A DNA stretch of 64,000 nt. Origin: CAVYYW01 sp963772845. Lineage in GTDB: Bacteria > Bacillota > Bacilli > Bacillales > Sporolactobacillaceae. A program made the translations under genes and the position numbers. The notes below the pieces were generated by a model that saw nothing but the letters and a program-made list of their open reading frames with translations, did no database searches and was not told the DNA's origin. Below, piece after piece: positions 1-8,566 of this stretch. Where the stretch lies: assembly GCA_963772845.1 (NCBI GenBank), contig CAVYYW010000017.1, positions 124,001 through 188,000 on the forward strand, in the 5' to 3' direction. The stretch's first letter is position 1. Each line of letters begins with the position of its first letter.

Positions 1-675
1 GGCTCTTGCTGCTCTTTTAATTGACGCATCCGCCATAACGACGGCCGCATCTTTCCCGCCAAGCTCCAGCTCACACGGTATCAGATGCTTTGCAGCCTGG
101 CTTGCGATTTGGCGACCGACTTTCGTGCTTCCGGTGAAAAATAATTTATCCGGCCTTTCCTCAATGATTGCGGCACCTGTCTCCGCGCCTCCTTCTGCCA
201 TCTCGAAGACACCGTCCGGCAACCGGGCTTTATTTATCAATCCCCTGATGAATCCATTAAAACGAGGCGTGTGCTCAGATGGTTTTAATATGACCACATT
301 TCCCGCTATCAGGGCACTTATGGCAGGAATAAAGCCGAGTTGAAGCGGAACATTCCACGGTGAATAAACGGCGGTGATGCCAAAGGGTACGCGGTGTATT
401 TCGGTTTTTTTGCTCAATTCAGGAGCAAGGCACTCCTCTGCTTTTTCTATATAAAAACGGAGCGCATCAAGCGTCACCATAACGTCTGCTGTGAGACAGT
501 CCGTTTGGGTTCGTCCCGTTTCTTCGCTTAAAAGCGCCACAATCTCTTCCATTTCTTTAACTATTAAAGAGGTGAGTCTACTGACAGCGGACAGCCTTTC
601 ATTGAGCGGTGTCTCCCGCCATGCAGCCTTAGCTGAACGCATACGCACAAATAATTCCATCACCTGGCATGTCAT
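1..675 (-). CDS. Aldehyde dehydrogenase, probable C30 carotenoid aldehyde dehydrogenase (3' end outside window)
   Basis: N-terminal 225 codons of an NAD(P)+-dependent aldehyde dehydrogenase; the rest lies beyond base 1. Visible landmarks are the PWN motif near residue 106, the cofactor loop FTGSTKVG near 180 and the catalytic-base motif ELGGKD with Glu204; the catalytic Cys is outside the window. ATG at 675 follows AAAGGAGG at ideal spacing. It is divergent from crtNb across 104 bp. In staphyloxanthin-type pathways an aldehyde dehydrogenase (AldH/CrtNc) oxidises the terminal aldehyde made by CrtP/CrtNb to the acid, and that position next to crtNb is the basis for the role. A general fatty-aldehyde dehydrogenase is the alternative. 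Confidence 0.85.
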   Translation of the reverse strand, partial: MTCQVMELFVRMRSAKAAWRETPLNERLSAVSRLTSLIVKEMEEIVALLSEETGRTQTDCLTADVMVTLDALRFYIEKAEECLAPELSKKTEIHRVPFGITAVYSPWNVPLQLGFIPAISALIAGNVVILKPSEHTPRFNGFIRGLINKARLPDGVFEMAEGGAETGAAIIEERPDKLFFTGSTKVGRQIASQAAKHLIPCELELGGKDAAVVMADASIKRAARA

Positions 676-709
676 AAGAAACCTCCTTTCTTTTCACACA
701 CAGAATGCT

Positions 710-738
710 TTGCTTTATTAATAGGAACATTATACAAT
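710..738 (+). promoter_or_regulatory. Predicted sigma-A promoter of crtNb
   Basis: TTGCTT (710-715), 17 bp, TACAAT (733-738), then a GAGGTGAAGGA ribosome site before ATG 780. A single TTATACAA half-site overlaps the -10 box, but the tandem 11-bp repeats of the other crt promoter are absent. Confidence 0.45.
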
Positions 739-779
739 TAAAAAAAGATTCTAAAAAGTTTAATAACTGAGGTGAAGGA

Positions 780-2276
780 ATGGCGAGCAAAAAAGCGGTT
801 ATCATTGGCGGTGGATTGGGCGGTTTGTCAGCTGCAATCCGTCTGTCTGCAGACGGCTACAAAGTCAGTGTCTTTGAACAAAACGAACGTCCTGGTGGAA
901 AGCTAAACATCCGCAAGGGAAAAGGTTATACATTTGATACAGGACCTTCAATATTAACCATGCCATGGGTGCTTCGTCAGCTTTTTGAGAGCGCGGGAAA
1001 AGACATCCGTGATTATATGACGATCGAACGAGTCGAACCGCAATGGCGTACTTTTTTCAATGACGGGACAACCCTTGATGTGCTTGGAGATCTGCCCGAT
1101 ATGATTGCTGAGATCAAGAAACTCTCTGAATCAGATGCTGCAAATTTTCTTGAATACATTCAATACTGCTCAAGAATGTATGATCTCAGTATGAAAAGCT
1201 TCTACAGCAAAAGTCTTGGCGGTTTAAAAGATTTACGGAAGCTTCATAAGATAAGCGAACTGATTGAAATGAATCCGATGAAGACAATGTCAGCGAGCAC
1301 CAATAAGTTTTTTGAAAATCCTCACCTTCGCCAGCTGTTTGACTTTTTCATTATGTATATTGGCTCGTCTCCTTATCAGGCACCTGCTATTCTTTCCCAG
1401 CTTGTTTATGTGCAGCTAGGACTCGGAATTTATTATGTCAAAGGCGGGATGTATAACATTGCTGAGGGGATGCTTAAGCTTCTGAAAGAACTTGGTGCTG
1501 AGGTGCATACAAATGCTAAGGTTACCGAAATTCTTCATGACTCGAAGAAAGCAATCGGGATCCGGCTTGCGAGTGGTGAAGAAGTGTATGCTGATGTGAC
1601 CGTTTGCAATCTTGAACCAATCCCTGCCTACCGAAAGCTTCTTCAGACGAATCCGGAAGCAATCATGGAGAAGGCTCGTCTGAATAAGTACCAGCCGACG
1701 GTATCCGGTCTTGTGCTGTTGCTCGGGGTAGACAAGCAATATAAACAACTCGCTCATCATAATTTTTTCTTTTCCAGCGATCCGAAAAAAGAATTCGAGC
1801 AGATTTTTGAAAAAGGAGAGAACGCCGAGGATCCGACTATTTATATTGGTGTGTCAGCAAAGTCTGATCCCTCTCAGGCTCCTGAAGGAAAGGAAAACCT
1901 CTTTATCCTTACGCATGTGCCGCCATTGAAAGAAGGCGAATCTTGGGAAGAGTTCCGCGACAGTTACAGGGAACTTGTTTTAAGCAAGCTGGAGCGTATG
2001 GGTTTACAGGATATTAGAGAGCATATTGAATTTGAAGAACAGTTTATTCCGGATGACCTGGAAAGCTTATATGGAGCAAACGGCGGCTCAATTTACGGGA
2101 TCGTCACAGACAGAAAACAGAATGGCGGTTTTAAAATACCAAGTAAAAGCGAGATTCTTGATCAGCTGTATTTTGTCGGGGGTGCGACTCATCCTGGCGG
2201 CGGCGTCCCAATGGTTACTTTGTCCGGACAGCTGACGGCTGATCTTATTAAAGCAGAAACACCGGTCACTGTTTAA
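780..2276 (+). CDS. crtNb: CrtNb/CrtP-type diapocarotenoid oxygenase
   Basis: 498-aa FAD-dependent amine-oxidase-fold enzyme expected to oxidise the terminal methyl group of 4,4'-diaponeurosporene or diapolycopene to an aldehyde at the membrane. The N-terminal Rossmann motif GGGLGGLSAA is followed by features recalled from S. aureus CrtP: GPSILTMP, WRTFF-DGTT, QLAHHNFFF, YGIVTDRKQNGGFK and a C-terminal FVGGATHPGGGVPMV. These separate it from the three other CrtN-like proteins here. It has its own promoter and converges with carH, so closely that both stop codons lie in one TTTAAA. The family is secure; the exact substrate is inferred. Confidence 0.85.
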   Translation: MASKKAVIIGGGLGGLSAAIRLSADGYKVSVFEQNERPGGKLNIRKGKGYTFDTGPSILTMPWVLRQLFESAGKDIRDYMTIERVEPQWRTFFNDGTTLDVLGDLPDMIAEIKKLSESDAANFLEYIQYCSRMYDLSMKSFYSKSLGGLKDLRKLHKISELIEMNPMKTMSASTNKFFENPHLRQLFDFFIMYIGSSPYQAPAILSQLVYVQLGLGIYYVKGGMYNIAEGMLKLLKELGAEVHTNAKVTEILHDSKKAIGIRLASGEEVYADVTVCNLEPIPAYRKLLQTNPEAIMEKARLNKYQPTVSGLVLLLGVDKQYKQLAHHNFFFSSDPKKEFEQIFEKGENAEDPTIYIGVSAKSDPSQAPEGKENLFILTHVPPLKEGESWEEFRDSYRELVLSKLERMGLQDIREHIEFEEQFIPDDLESLYGANGGSIYGIVTDRKQNGGFKIPSKSEILDQLYFVGGATHPGGGVPMVTLSGQLTADLIKAETPVTV

Positions 2277-3151
2277 AAGCGAAGAGACCGGTGCCAGCCA
2301 ATCCATTCCTCTAGTCCGCCTTCGAGAATGTCATCTCGCAATTCCGGGGGCGGATTTTTTATACCATGCCCGCCAAGCACAATGCGCACAGACGGCTCCA
2401 GCTGTTTAATTTCTGCAAGCCGATTAAATACGTCTTCAGCATGCTCCTTAATTGTTACAGAAACAGTTAGCAACTGGACGTTATTGGCCTTAATAAAAGT
2501 ATGCAATGTTTCAATCGGCGTATTTTCACCAAGAAACAGAACATCATGCCCTCTTTTTTTCAGGAACAGAGCAAACAGCATTAAACCAATGCTGTGCTGC
2601 TCATCAGGAGGACATAACGCCACGGCTCTTGGCAGCATCGGATCGATCATCTGAGTCTGAAAGAGCATCTCTAGCCTTCGTATGAGCAAATTGCTGATAA
2701 AGTGCTCTTGCAACACCGTGATTTGTCCAGTTTCCCAGTCATCACCCGTGCGGATTAGAAGTGGTTTTACAATATTATGAAAAACAAGCTCATAATCATA
2801 TAGGGCTAACGCCTGGTTAAGAAGCCTGTTTGCTTCATCCGTTCGAAAGTGAATGAGATGATCATACAGAGGATTAATAAAATCATCATAGTGCTGCATT
2901 GACTGCAGGTAAGACGGGTTGTTCCTTGAGGCCTCCAGCTGACCCATCGCTTCTTTTACTGAAATCTTCTTTGTCTCCTTCTGTTCTTTGACCCACAATA
3001 TATCCTCCACATTCTCCTCCGTATAAAGCCTAGAACCACCGTCTGATCTGACCGGTCTAATAACATTATAACGACGTTCCCAGGCTCTTAAGGTTACAGC
3101 AGGTATGCCTGTTATTTCCGAGACTTTCTGAATGCCATACAAGTCAACCAC
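2273..3151 (-). CDS. carH: CarH/LitR-type B12-dependent photoreceptor, MerR-family repressor
   Basis: 292 aa: MerR-type winged helix (residues 1-70), a helical B12-capping region (about 85-165), then a cobalamin-binding Rossmann domain (about 172-290). The photosensory signature is complete: W139-x9-E149-H150, and E184-x-H186-xx-G189 carrying the lower axial His. In known CarH proteins adenosylcobalamin drives a DNA-binding tetramer in the dark and light breaks it up, derepressing carotenoid genes. The start is GTG 3151 with only a weak upstream AAAGTGA. It is divergent from the large crt operon, with 11-bp repeats between. Light control is inferred from these residues and the context. Confidence 0.9.
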   Translation of the reverse strand: MVDLYGIQKVSEITGIPAVTLRAWERRYNVIRPVRSDGGSRLYTEENVEDILWVKEQKETKKISVKEAMGQLEASRNNPSYLQSMQHYDDFINPLYDHLIHFRTDEANRLLNQALALYDYELVFHNIVKPLLIRTGDDWETGQITVLQEHFISNLLIRRLEMLFQTQMIDPMLPRAVALCPPDEQHSIGLMLFALFLKKRGHDVLFLGENTPIETLHTFIKANNVQLLTVSVTIKEHAEDVFNRLAEIKQLEPSVRIVLGGHGIKNPPPELRDDILEGGLEEWIGWHRSLRF

Positions 3152-3190
3152 TCACTTTCATCTAGACATACTGATTAAAAAGGGTAAATA

Positions 3191-3223
3191 GTTGTACAAA
3201 AGTTATACAAACATTATAATACA
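3191..3223 (+). promoter_or_regulatory. Predicted CarH operator: three 11-bp direct repeats in the crt operon promoter
   Basis: Units at 3191-3201 and 3202-3212 fit GTTRTACAAAM; a degenerate third unit is 3213-3223. A sigma-A promoter is embedded: TTGTAC (3192-3197), 17 bp, TATAAT (3215-3220). CarH proteins are known to bind 11-bp direct repeats overlapping the -35 region, so bound repressor would block polymerase. The same repeat recurs at 49953-49985. Confidence 0.75.
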
Positions 3224-3273
3224 ATTATCAGACAATAGCTATTTATCTTAACCACAAAAAAAGAGGGATACCG

Positions 3274-4800
3274 TTGAAAAATGCTCGGCGCATTATCGTG
3301 ATTGGAGCTGGTCCTGGCGGCTTAGCCACTGCCATGCTTCTGTCTTCTAAAGGGTACGATGTTCAACTTTATGAGAAACAGGCTTATTTTGGTGGCAGAA
3401 CGTCGCGCCTTTCGATTGGTCCCTATCATTTTGATCGTGGACCGACTTTTTTCATGATGCCGCATTTATTAGAGGAGCTCTTTCAGGAAGCTGGCGGCAA
3501 GCTTTCAGATTTTGTTGAGATGAAAGAGATCGATCCTCTTTATACGTTGAAATTCGGAAAAGAAGTCTTTAACCCGACCACAAACAAGGAACAAATGAAA
3601 GCTGAAATCGAAAGACTGTTTCCAGGAAACAGCGAAGGTTATGAGCGTTTCATGAATGTGGAAGGTGATAAATTTGACCATGTTGAGAAGCTCCTCCAGC
3701 AGCCTTTCAGCAAGCTGACACATTTTATTAATCGAAACGTCTTCAAAGCGCTTCCGAAACTGAATGCTTTCGATACGGTTTACGGCCGGCTTTCCAGATA
3801 TTTTAAAGATGAACGATTAAAATGGGCCTTTTCCTTCCAGGCAAAATACCTCGGTATGAGTCCGTGGGAATGTCCAGGAACGTTCACCATTCTTTCCTAT
3901 CTTGAGCACCGTTACGGCCTTTTTCATCCCATCGGCGGTTTGAATAGGCTTATGGAAGCTATGGTGACAATGATTAGAAAAAACGGCGGTCAATTGACAA
4001 CTGGCCAAGGAGTCAAACAAATTCTGATTGAAGACGGCAAAGCAGCCGGCGTTGAGCTTGAGAACGGCACAACAGACAGAGCGGACTTCGTCATAATAAA
4101 CGCTGACTTCGGCTATGCTGCAACGAATCTGTTTCCATCCGGAACGCTTCGAAAATACTCGCCGGAGCGTCTTGCTAAAAAGAAGCTCTCCTGTTCGACG
4201 TTTATGCTCTATTTAGGATTGGATACACCTGTAAACCTTCCCCATCACATGATTTTATTTGCGGAGGACTATCAGAAAAACGTTAATGAAATGACAAAGG
4301 ATCACGTGCTCTCAGAAGATCCTTCAATCTACATTCATAACCCTTCTCTAATTGATTCTACACTAGCTCCGCCCGGCCATTCTGCATTATACATGCTGAT
4401 GCCTGTGCCCAACACCACGGCGGATATCGATTGGATGAAGGAAAAAGAAGATCTCCGCAATCTTATGATTGACCGACTTGCTAAGGAAACCGGCCAAAGC
4501 GATATTCGTTCCAGGATCACTGCGGAACATATTATCACACCGCATGACTGGGAGCATGATATGAACATTTATAAGGGAGCGACGTTCAGCTTCGCTCATA
4601 GTCTCGATCAAATGATGTATTTTCGCCCGCATAACCGATTTGAAGAAGTTCCTAATTGTTATTTAACAGGCGGCGGTACACATCCTGGGAGCGGTTTGCC
4701 TACCATTTTCGAATCAGCAAGAATCAGTGCCAATCTTCTCATTCAGCAAGATGAACAATCAACTGTTCCTCAACAGACCAGGAAGGAGAATTCCTTATGA
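3274..4800 (+). CDS. CrtN-like diapophytoene desaturase, first gene of crt operon
   Basis: 508-aa FAD-dependent carotenoid desaturase/oxidase family protein with GAGPGGLATA at the N-terminus, GPTFFMMP, a CSTFMLYLGLD segment resembling S. aureus CrtN, and a C-terminal GGGTHPGSGLP flavin motif. It probably desaturates 4,4'-diapophytoene, but three homologues in the window may share the steps. The start is TTG 3274 after AAGAGGG, about 50 bases below the -10 box. It overlaps the next gene by ATGA. Which paralogue is the main desaturase cannot be told from sequence alone. Confidence 0.75.
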   Translation: MKNARRIIVIGAGPGGLATAMLLSSKGYDVQLYEKQAYFGGRTSRLSIGPYHFDRGPTFFMMPHLLEELFQEAGGKLSDFVEMKEIDPLYTLKFGKEVFNPTTNKEQMKAEIERLFPGNSEGYERFMNVEGDKFDHVEKLLQQPFSKLTHFINRNVFKALPKLNAFDTVYGRLSRYFKDERLKWAFSFQAKYLGMSPWECPGTFTILSYLEHRYGLFHPIGGLNRLMEAMVTMIRKNGGQLTTGQGVKQILIEDGKAAGVELENGTTDRADFVIINADFGYAATNLFPSGTLRKYSPERLAKKKLSCSTFMLYLGLDTPVNLPHHMILFAEDYQKNVNEMTKDHVLSEDPSIYIHNPSLIDSTLAPPGHSALYMLMPVPNTTADIDWMKEKEDLRNLMIDRLAKETGQSDIRSRITAEHIITPHDWEHDMNIYKGATFSFAHSLDQMMYFRPHNRFEEVPNCYLTGGGTHPGSGLPTIFESARISANLLIQQDEQSTVPQQTRKENSL

Positions 4801-6254
4801 ACCGGATAGCGATCGTTGGCGGCGGCATTGGCGGCATGACCACAGCCCTTTTACTTGCAAACGGCGGACAGGACGTCACTATTTTTGAAAAGAAAAGTCG
4901 GTTAGGCGGCAGGCTGACTTACGAAACAAACGGGCATTACACGATTGATCAAGGGCCAACGATCGTTCTTCTTCCCGATATGATTCACCAGGCATTAAAA
5001 GAAGCGGATGTTGACACCTCCTCCCTCCAGTGGGTGCCTTGCGAGCCCTTATACAAAATTCATTATGACGATGGCACCGCCTTTACCAAATGGCGGGATT
5101 TGCCGAAACAGCTTGACGAGCTGGACCGGGTCTTTCCAGGAGAAAAAGAGCATTTTCTGAAGTTTCTTAGCGACATGTCCCACATTTATGACGTTGGAAA
5201 CAAATCTTTTTTAAGCAAGGTCTTTCCGCGTAAAAAAGATTTTCTCAGTCTGGAAAATCTGCGTTTTTTAATGCGTTCAAAAGCATACAAAAGCGTGAAA
5301 GGCTTTCTTTCTGCTTATTTTAAGGACCCCCGCCTGCAGGATGCATACGCTTTACAAACATTATACATAGGCGGTTCACCATATGCCACACCTGCCATCT
5401 ACGGCCTGGTTTCCTACAGTGAGCATGCTTTCGGCATCTGGTATGTAAAAGGCGGCTATTCAAGACTTTCAACCCTTCTGGAGGAAGCATGCCAAAAGAA
5501 AGGCATTCATATTATACCTGATACAGAGGTCGAGCAGCTGACGGTTGCTGACAACGTGTGCACGGGTATCGTCGCCAGAGGTAAACAATTGCCTTTCGAC
5601 CGCGTTGTTTACAATGGGGATTTTCCACTTCTCTATCATTTGCTGGGCAAGCACCTTCCTGATAAGCAAAAGAAAACATTTACGGCGTCTTCCGGGTGTC
5701 TCCTGATTTATCTTGGCGTTCAGAAGCGATGGGCCTCTTCAGTCGCACATCAATTTTTTCTTTCCGAATCCTTTGAAAAGCTGATGAATCAGGTGTTTTC
5801 CAAGAATAAAAAATGGCCGGATGACCCTGCCTTCTATGTTTTCAATCCTGCGGCGATTGATGAAACGGCAGCACCGGAAGGAGAAAGTGTTCTCTATTTT
5901 CTTATTCCAGTGCCCTCCGGTTTGCCAAGCAGTAAAACAGAGATTGAACGCCTAGTCCGTCATGTTTTGCAAAAAGCAGAAAAAAAGCATTTTAGTGGTC
6001 TGCGAGAGGCGATCGCTTGGCAAAAAATACGAACGCCTGAAGACGCTGAGCGTGACGGTCTTTATCTTGGCGGCGGGTTTGGCGTCGCCCCTATTCTTAG
6101 CCAGTCCGGAGGCTTCAGGCCACAAGTTTCACCTTTTGATATCAAGGGACTGTATAGCGTCGGAGCGTCTGTTCACCCTGGCGGCGGGATTCCCATTGTA
6201 ATGCAAGGTGCACGGCTGCTAAGTCAATTACTGTTAAAGGAGATGGAAGCATGA
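4797..6254 (+). CDS. CrtN-like carotenoid desaturase/oxidase, second paralogue
   Basis: 485-aa phytoene-desaturase-family flavoprotein: GGGIGGMTTA dinucleotide-binding motif, GPTIVLLP (close to GPTIVMMP of S. aureus CrtN), LQTLYIGGSPYATPAIY and C-terminal GASVHPGGGIPIV. It is translationally coupled at both ends (ATGA overlaps at 4797-4800 and 6251-6254), so expressed with the neighbouring desaturase and CrtM. Expected to introduce or extend the conjugated double bonds of the C30 backbone. Its division of labour with the other CrtN-like enzymes is unknown. Confidence 0.75.
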   Translation: MNRIAIVGGGIGGMTTALLLANGGQDVTIFEKKSRLGGRLTYETNGHYTIDQGPTIVLLPDMIHQALKEADVDTSSLQWVPCEPLYKIHYDDGTAFTKWRDLPKQLDELDRVFPGEKEHFLKFLSDMSHIYDVGNKSFLSKVFPRKKDFLSLENLRFLMRSKAYKSVKGFLSAYFKDPRLQDAYALQTLYIGGSPYATPAIYGLVSYSEHAFGIWYVKGGYSRLSTLLEEACQKKGIHIIPDTEVEQLTVADNVCTGIVARGKQLPFDRVVYNGDFPLLYHLLGKHLPDKQKKTFTASSGCLLIYLGVQKRWASSVAHQFFLSESFEKLMNQVFSKNKKWPDDPAFYVFNPAAIDETAAPEGESVLYFLIPVPSGLPSSKTEIERLVRHVLQKAEKKHFSGLREAIAWQKIRTPEDAERDGLYLGGGFGVAPILSQSGGFRPQVSPFDIKGLYSVGASVHPGGGIPIVMQGARLLSQLLLKEMEA

Positions 6255-7114
6255 TGAACCAAGAGCTTGCCAGAGCTTGCGAAAATATGATTAAAAAAGG
6301 CTCTGCTACCTTTTATAATGCTTTTCGCCATTTACCATCGCCAAAAAAAGAAGCTGTTTTTGTTATTTATTCCTTTTGCCGTATGATTGATGATTCAGTT
6401 GATGAACCTGACAAGTCACCGTATTCTCTGGAAGAGATCGAAAGCCGGTTTACACATCTGGATCATGCAGAAGGGCACTTTATCTGGCCGTCTCTACGAT
6501 GGCTGTTTGAAGTATTTCCTGTCAGAAAGGAACCCTTTTATCTTCAAATAAAAGGGCAAAGAGCTGATACACACCATACCCCGTTCCGCTCAATGAACGA
6601 ACTGGAAACTTACAGCTATTATGTGGCAGGATCGGTTGGAGAAATGCTGCTCCCTGTCCTGCATGATCACCCATCTGAGGGTGTACGCCTTTCAGGAATT
6701 GCGCTTGGTAAAGCCATGCAGATCGTTAATATTATAAGAGATGTGGGAGAAGACCAATCACGTGGCCGACGATATATTCCAGAAGATTTAATGACCAAGC
6801 ACGGCTACAGTCATCTTCAGTTTAATAGAAAAATGATTGACGCTCCGTTCATTCAATTAATAGACGAGCTAATGAACCTTGCGAACCAATGGTTTGATGA
6901 GGGACTACGAGACCTCCACTCCTATCCTGATGAAAGTGCCTTTTGCATTGAGCTTGCGGCAGACTATTACGCAGCCATTCTTCAGGTTGTCAAAGCTAAC
7001 CATTATGACGTCTACAAAAAGCGTGCCATTGTCAGTGCTCAAAAAAAGAAACAAATTTTTAAAACGGTCAAGGAAAATCACCAAAAAGTAAAGAAACGGC
7101 GTGTTTTCACGTGA
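6251..7114 (+). CDS. crtM: Dehydrosqualene (4,4'-diapophytoene) synthase
   Basis: 287-aa trans-isoprenyl diphosphate synthase of the squalene/phytoene synthase family, joining two farnesyl diphosphates head-to-head. Both Mg2+-diphosphate motifs are visible: DDSVD at residues 47-51 and DVGED at 164-168, followed by the RGRRYIPED segment typical of the family. Length matches S. aureus CrtM. The C30 rather than C40 assignment rests on the CrtN/CrtP-type neighbours and the absence of a crtE-like gene, so it is partly inferred. It overlaps the genes on both sides by 4 bp. Confidence 0.88.
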   Translation: MMNQELARACENMIKKGSATFYNAFRHLPSPKKEAVFVIYSFCRMIDDSVDEPDKSPYSLEEIESRFTHLDHAEGHFIWPSLRWLFEVFPVRKEPFYLQIKGQRADTHHTPFRSMNELETYSYYVAGSVGEMLLPVLHDHPSEGVRLSGIALGKAMQIVNIIRDVGEDQSRGRRYIPEDLMTKHGYSHLQFNRKMIDAPFIQLIDELMNLANQWFDEGLRDLHSYPDESAFCIELAADYYAAILQVVKANHYDVYKKRAIVSAQKKKQIFKTVKENHQKVKKRRVFT

Positions 7115-7836
7115 TTCTCAGAAGTCTTTTCCTGGGATGGTATACAGTTGGACTCCTTTTAATGTATTTTTTCACAATTCCTTCGTGGCTCACTTTTGCA
7201 AATAGCATTTTTCTTGTTCTTTATGCTCTTTATGTTATTCAACTTGCAGCTGGTGCCTACTCTAAGCGTTCCAGTATTATTTGGATATGCCTGCTGATCG
7301 GGATCCTAACATTCGGTATTGAAGTCGTTGGCATACAAACAGGTTTTCCATTCGGCTCTTACCATTACGAACAAACGTTGGGATTTCTGGTGTTTGGAGT
7401 GCCTCTTCCTATCGCAGCCGCATGGATCGGCGTCATCCTTAATGCATTATTATTTTCCACACCACGCTCGAAAATAAAGCGTGCCTTAGAAACAGGTCTA
7501 TGGGTTGTGGTCCTCGACCTGATCCTTGACCCCGTTGCTTTTTCCCGGCATTTCTGGACATGGTCAGGGCATGGCGCATATTTCGGTGTCCCGTTTACTA
7601 ATTTTGCCGGATGGCTCGTAATTGCCGGCCTGCTAACGTTTTTATTTCCACTGAAGCCCATGTCAAAAGCCGTGAGAATATGGGCAGTCAGGATCTTTCA
7701 GCTGATGCTCTTTATGTTTGGCGTCCTTGCTGTGAAAGCTGGCCTTCAAGGTGTTGGCGCTTTATCTATAGGCTTCATTCTTCTTTGCCAAGGGAGGCTT
7801 CACTATGATTACCGCAGAAAAAAAACCGTCATTTAA
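7111..7836 (+). CDS. CruF-like carotenoid biosynthesis membrane protein (DUF422)
   Basis: 241-aa polytopic membrane protein with about seven hydrophobic segments. It carries CruF/DUF422 landmarks: a GIEVVGIQTGFPFGSYHY stretch near residue 75 and DPVAF-x9-W-x8-GVPFTNFAGW near 140-170. CruF members hydrate carotenoid ends (1',2'-hydratase, bisanhydrobacterioruberin hydratase). In a C30 cluster the substrate is unclear, and other modification of the acyclic end is possible. The start is GTG 7111, overlapping crtM by GTGA. Confidence 0.75.
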   Translation: MILRSLFLGWYTVGLLLMYFFTIPSWLTFANSIFLVLYALYVIQLAAGAYSKRSSIIWICLLIGILTFGIEVVGIQTGFPFGSYHYEQTLGFLVFGVPLPIAAAWIGVILNALLFSTPRSKIKRALETGLWVVVLDLILDPVAFSRHFWTWSGHGAYFGVPFTNFAGWLVIAGLLTFLFPLKPMSKAVRIWAVRIFQLMLFMFGVLAVKAGLQGVGALSIGFILLCQGRLHYDYRRKKTVI

Positions 7837-8566
7837 CAGGCTGTTCCGTTTCTATCAAGAGAACTATTTGATTCCACGGCATTTTCATACTGTTGAAATG
7901 AAGGGTGAGCTAGACTTAACAGATGATACACCTGTGCTATATATTGCTAATCATTCCTCGTGGTGGGACGGGCTGCTTGTTTACCAAATTTTTGAAACCT
8001 TTTCAACACGCGATCATTATGTTTTAATGACCCAGGAGCAGCTTGAAAATTATCGCTTCTTCAGAAAACTCGGCGCTTTTTCAATTGAACCGTCGAACCA
8101 GAAGGACATTATTACCTCTCTCACATACGCAAAGGGACTTATGGCTGAGGGCAAAGCCGTGTGGATTTTCCCCCAGGGAAGGATTATGCATCAGGATATC
8201 AGACCGCTTCCTTTTATGACGGGCATTGGTTATCTGCTTAAGAAAACAGGCTATGCTGCGGTGAAGCCTGTATCGCTTCATTATTCCTTTTATGAGCATC
8301 AGAAGCCTTCTGCCTCCTTAGTTTTTGGAGAAGCGGTAAGGAAGGACTGGTCTGCTTGGTCAAGGCATGAGATAACAGACGAGCTTAGCTTGATTCTTGA
8401 AAAGCAGCTTGATGAGCACAAAAAGCAGATCGTTGATCATCCGGCTTTTGGAGAAGCAAGCGGCTTTCGCTCAGTTCTAAAAAAAGGGGTGTCGACCAGT
8501 GAACGGTTTGACCGGATGAAAAAGGGGTTGAAAAAGTGGTTGTGGTTCTCTCACTCCTCCTCATAA
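7805..8566 (+). CDS. PlsC-like acyltransferase, probable carotenoid glycoside acyltransferase
   Basis: 253-aa member of the lysophospholipid acyltransferase superfamily. Block I is N49-H50-SSWW-D55 (HX4D catalytic pair) and FPQGR at 122-126 is the block III substrate-binding motif. The start ATG 7805 follows AAGGGAGG and overlaps the preceding gene by 32 bp. S. aureus esterifies its glycosylated carotenoid with the unrelated CrtO; a PlsC-like enzyme beside the glycosyltransferase suggests the same reaction here. Acylation of phospholipid is the alternative. Confidence 0.72.
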   Translation: MITAEKKPSFNRLFRFYQENYLIPRHFHTVEMKGELDLTDDTPVLYIANHSSWWDGLLVYQIFETFSTRDHYVLMTQEQLENYRFFRKLGAFSIEPSNQKDIITSLTYAKGLMAEGKAVWIFPQGRIMHQDIRPLPFMTGIGYLLKKTGYAAVKPVSLHYSFYEHQKPSASLVFGEAVRKDWSAWSRHEITDELSLILEKQLDEHKKQIVDHPAFGEASGFRSVLKKGVSTSERFDRMKKGLKKWLWFSHSSS

